Assembly (NCBI RefSeq): GCF_001425005.1
Contig: NZ_LMDB01000012.1
Location: 248,001 to 312,000 of the forward strand
Reading direction: 5' to 3'
Source of the DNA: Duganella sp. Root336D2
GTDB taxonomy: Bacteria; Pseudomonadota; Gammaproteobacteria; Burkholderiales; Burkholderiaceae_D
DNA length: 64,000 nucleotides
Part shown: positions 61,824 to 64,000 of the stretch, piece by piece
How positions within the stretch are numbered: position 1 is the first letter of the stretch
How the letters are laid out: every line of letters begins with the position of its first letter
Translations under genes and position numbers: made by a program
Notes under the pieces: generated by a model
What the model was told of the DNA's origin: nothing
Seen by the model: the letters and a program-made list of their open reading frames with translations, nothing else
Database searches by the model: none

Positions 61824-64000
61824 TTAAAACTTGTAGCGCAAGCCGGCCAGGAATTCGCGGCCGGTCACGTTGTTCACCACCACGCTGTTGCGCGCGCGGC
61901 TCACGAACTGGTCGTTTTCTTCGTTGGTCAGGTTCACGCCTTCCAGCGTGAATTCCAGCTTGTCGTTGACTTTATACGACAGCGAGAGGTCCACGTTCAG
62001 CGACTTGTTCTTGCCTTCGACGTCGTTGTTGTTCTGGCCCGGCACGCGGGTTACGAACGAGGAGCGGGAAGAAGCCGAGATGCGGGCACTGAGCTTGCCG
62101 TTGTCGTAGTACAGCGTGGCGTTCCACGAGCGCGGCGACAGGTTCAGCAAGTCGTCGGTAATGCGGGTGTCGCTGGTTGGCGAGACCACGTACTCGATCT
62201 TCGACTTCACATGGGTGTAGTTCAGCAGCGTGCCGAAGTCCTTGCCCCACGCTGGCAGGAAGGTGAACGGCTGCTGGTAATTCAGTTCGAAGCCCTTCAA
62301 CTTGCCGCCATCGGTGTTGATTGGTGCCGTCACCTGGAACACTTCTTCGCCGGTGAAATTGGCCGGCAGCAGCGACATCGGCAGCCCGGTGTCCTTGAAC
62401 GCGATATTGGTGCGCAGGGACTGGATGTAGGTGCTGATGTTCTTCTGGAACAGTCCCAGGCCGACAAAGGCGTTCTTGCCGAAGTAGTATTCGAGGCTGG
62501 TGTCGAAGGTCTTGGCGCGGAAAGGCTTCAGCAGCGGATTGCCAGTGGTGATGCTCGGCGTACCGGTGGTAGCGATGGTGCCGCCCGGCGACAGGTTGTT
62601 CAGCTGCGGACGGGTCATCACCTTGGCCGCGGCGAAGCGTGCGATCAGGTCCGGTGTCAGCGTGGCGGCGATGTTCAGCGATGGCAGGGTGTCCGAGTAT
62701 TCATTGTTGACGGTAACGGCAGTGCCGCCGCCGGCAGCCTGGTAGCCGGTAGCAGAAAGCTCGGTCTTGACGTAGCGGGCGCCGAAGTTGCCGCGCAGGG
62801 GAATGGTGCCGAGCTCCGTCTTGAATTCGCCCATCAGGTAGAAGCCTTTGTCTTCCTCGTTGACGGAGCGGTTGTTGCCGCGGGCATTGCCGTTGGTGAC
62901 GGAGGACAGGGTGAAGTCGCCCGGCCCTCCGGCCGGACCGCTCTTGATGCAGTTGCAGTAGATGTCATACGCCTTGGCGATGGCGTTCAGGTCCGGGATC
63001 AACCAGGTGGTATAGGTGCCGGCCGGCAGGTTCTGGCCTTTGCCAAAGCCGCTTAGCGTGGTGGCCAGGTTGCCCGAACCGGAGGGCGGCGCGAAGATGG
63101 TGTCGTTCTGGTTCACGCGGCGCGACTCATAGGAATCAAAGTCGTACTTCTTGCGATTCAGGCCGCCCTTGATGGTCAGCGCGTCCGAAGCTTCCCAGGC
63201 CAAGTCTACGGTCGCCGTGTCGTTGCGATTGTTGGCGCCCTGCGGGCGGATGCGGATCTCGCTGGTGGTGGTGTTGGCGACGGTGGTCGGCTGGGTGCCG
63301 CTGGCAACCTGCGGCACGCCGATAATTCCCATGCTGCCGCCGGCTGCCGGGTCGTACGGCAGCGAAATGATCGGGTGGCGATCATCCTGGCGGAAGTCGA
63401 TGGCGTAGCCGTTTACGTTCAGCGCATCGAGCGTAGTAGTGGTCTGCACCGGATTGCGGAACTTCGACGTGGCGCGGCCGACGCGTGCTTGCAGTTGCAG
63501 GGTATCGGTCAAGCGCTGGTCGAGGGTCAGCGTCGGCTGCGTGAACGTGGTGGACAACTTGTCGAAGCGCGACTCGGCGCGCATGTCGACGCCGTTGAAT
63601 TTGCCGTACAACAGGTTGCCGTTCGGTGCGTACTGTGCTTCCACTACCGAGGTTTGCGGCTTGCCGCCCTGGCTGGCGGAGCGGCTGAACGAAATCGCTT
63701 CCAGGAAGTCTTCCTGGCGCGTCGCATCGAGCTTCGCATACAGCATGTCGAAGGTGACCAGCGAGCCTTGCATAGGGCGCCATTGCACGGCACCGGTCAG
63801 GCCTATGCGGTCCTGGTCGTGGGTCAGGCGGCCATAGCGCGGCAGGCGCGGATGGAAGCTATTGGCGTTGCTGGCCAGGTTGTAGGCATCGGTCGCGGCT
63901 TGCGATGCAGGCAGGCGTGGCACGGCTTGTGCAGCAGGCCCGCAAGTCGCAGCAGTGGAATTGGACGGGTTGGCGCTCACGCCTTGCGGTGCGCACCAGC
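61824..64000 (-). CDS. TonB-dependent receptor, C-terminal part (5' end beyond window)
   Basis: About 725 residues are visible and the frame is still open at the right edge, so the plug domain and signal are cut off. The visible part is a beta-barrel in the style of Xanthomonas/Caulobacter carbohydrate receptors: long amphipathic strands, PSLNIAATLTPDLIARFAAAKVMTRPQLNNLSPG, and the closing LEFTLEGVNLTNEENDQF...GREFLAGLRYKF with the terminal Phe. Such receptors import sugars, siderophores or other large solutes; the nearby CGTase suggests malto-oligosaccharides or cyclodextrins, which is inference only. Confidence 0.92.
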   Translation of the reverse strand, partial: WCAPQGVSANPSNSTAATCGPAAQAVPRLPASQAATDAYNLASNANSFHPRLPRYGRLTHDQDRIGLTGAVQWRPMQGSLVTFDMLYAKLDATRQEDFLEAISFSRSASQGGKPQTSVVEAQYAPNGNLLYGKFNGVDMRAESRFDKLSTTFTQPTLTLDQRLTDTLQLQARVGRATSKFRNPVQTTTTLDALNVNGYAIDFRQDDRHPIISLPYDPAAGGSMGIIGVPQVASGTQPTTVANTTTSEIRIRPQGANNRNDTATVDLAWEASDALTIKGGLNRKKYDFDSYESRRVNQNDTIFAPPSGSGNLATTLSGFGKGQNLPAGTYTTWLIPDLNAIAKAYDIYCNCIKSGPAGGPGDFTLSSVTNGNARGNNRSVNEEDKGFYLMGEFKTELGTIPLRGNFGARYVKTELSATGYQAAGGGTAVTVNNEYSDTLPSLNIAATLTPDLIARFAAAKVMTRPQLNNLSPGGTIATTGTPSITTGNPLLKPFRAKTFDTSLEYYFGKNAFVGLGLFQKNISTYIQSLRTNIAFKDTGLPMSLLPANFTGEEVFQVTAPINTDGGKLKGFELNYQQPFTFLPAWGKDFGTLLNYTHVKSKIEYVVSPTSDTRITDDLLNLSPRSWNATLYYDNGKLSARISASSRSSFVTRVPGQNNNDVEGKNKSLNVDLSLSYKVNDKLEFTLEGVNLTNEENDQFVSRARNSVVVNNVTGREFLAGLRYKF

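Overview
The window reads as a chromosomal segment of a high-GC betaproteobacterium, most likely Oxalobacteraceae (the Massilia / Duganella / Janthinobacterium group). This is inferred from the rpsU-yqeY-dnaG-rpoD block followed by tRNA-Ile2(CAU), the type of 'GGGGTCAGCTCC' extragenic palindrome, the TonB receptor plus starch enzyme inventory, and the family composition. No phage, insertion sequence or CRISPR array was seen. Genes are tightly packed, and several tail-to-tail pairs share a TTAA at their stop codons.

Layout. 1-2.3 kb: N-terminal half of a periplasmic-sensing histidine kinase (cut by the window edge), a divergent orphan TRAP solute-binding protein, and a structured candidate small RNA with an intrinsic terminator. 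2.4-4.1 kb: ogt, xerD, a small charged protein, a palindrome. 4.1-8.5 kb: RND efflux pump and adaptor. 8.6-15.4 kb: two c-di-GMP genes, an endonuclease/phosphatase-fold protein, ybaK, plsY, a DsbA-like oxidoreductase and a DUF427 protein. 15.4-20.3 kb: a 37-bp perfect inverted repeat, a membrane hydrolase overlapping a voltage-gated-type K+ channel, an SDR enzyme and two overlapping LysR regulators. 20.3-23.3 kb: a nitrate-type ABC transporter behind a near-ideal sigma-54 promoter. 23.4-29.1 kb: tsaD, a GntR/OsmC pair, DAHP synthase, ybiB, a flavoprotein. 29.2-35.2 kb: macromolecular synthesis genes rpsU, yqeY, dnaG, rpoD and two tRNA-Ile2 genes flanking a small exported protein. 35.3-42 kb: exported proteins of unknown role, an Asp-nucleophile alpha/beta hydrolase, a GlxA/DJ-1 divergent pair and a TetR/GST divergent pair.

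44.2-53.6 kb is the metabolic centrepiece: a nitrous-oxide reductase cluster in the order nosZ-R-D-F-Y-L-cytochrome c-apbE(nosX)-cupin, preceded by an FNR/Anr-type box. NosZ reduces N2O in the periplasm; NosR and the cytochrome are likely electron-transfer partners, NosD-F-Y-L mature the copper centres and ApbE flavinylates NosR. No nitrite or NO reductase is in the window. A large secreted protein is divergent from nosZ and shares the control region.

53.6-64 kb: a MEDS-domain sensor protein, a YbaN-like membrane protein and an NHL-repeat exported protein, then a minus-strand set: TonB-dependent receptor (cut by the edge), HD-GYP-type protein, small exported protein, GMC-type oxidoreductase, and a complete cyclodextrin glucanotransferase (CGTase) collinear with the Bacillus enzymes, behind repeated GTAGT..ACTAC palindromes. 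The CGTase is the most unexpected enzyme here; the candidate RNA at 2.1 kb is the best prospect for something undescribed.
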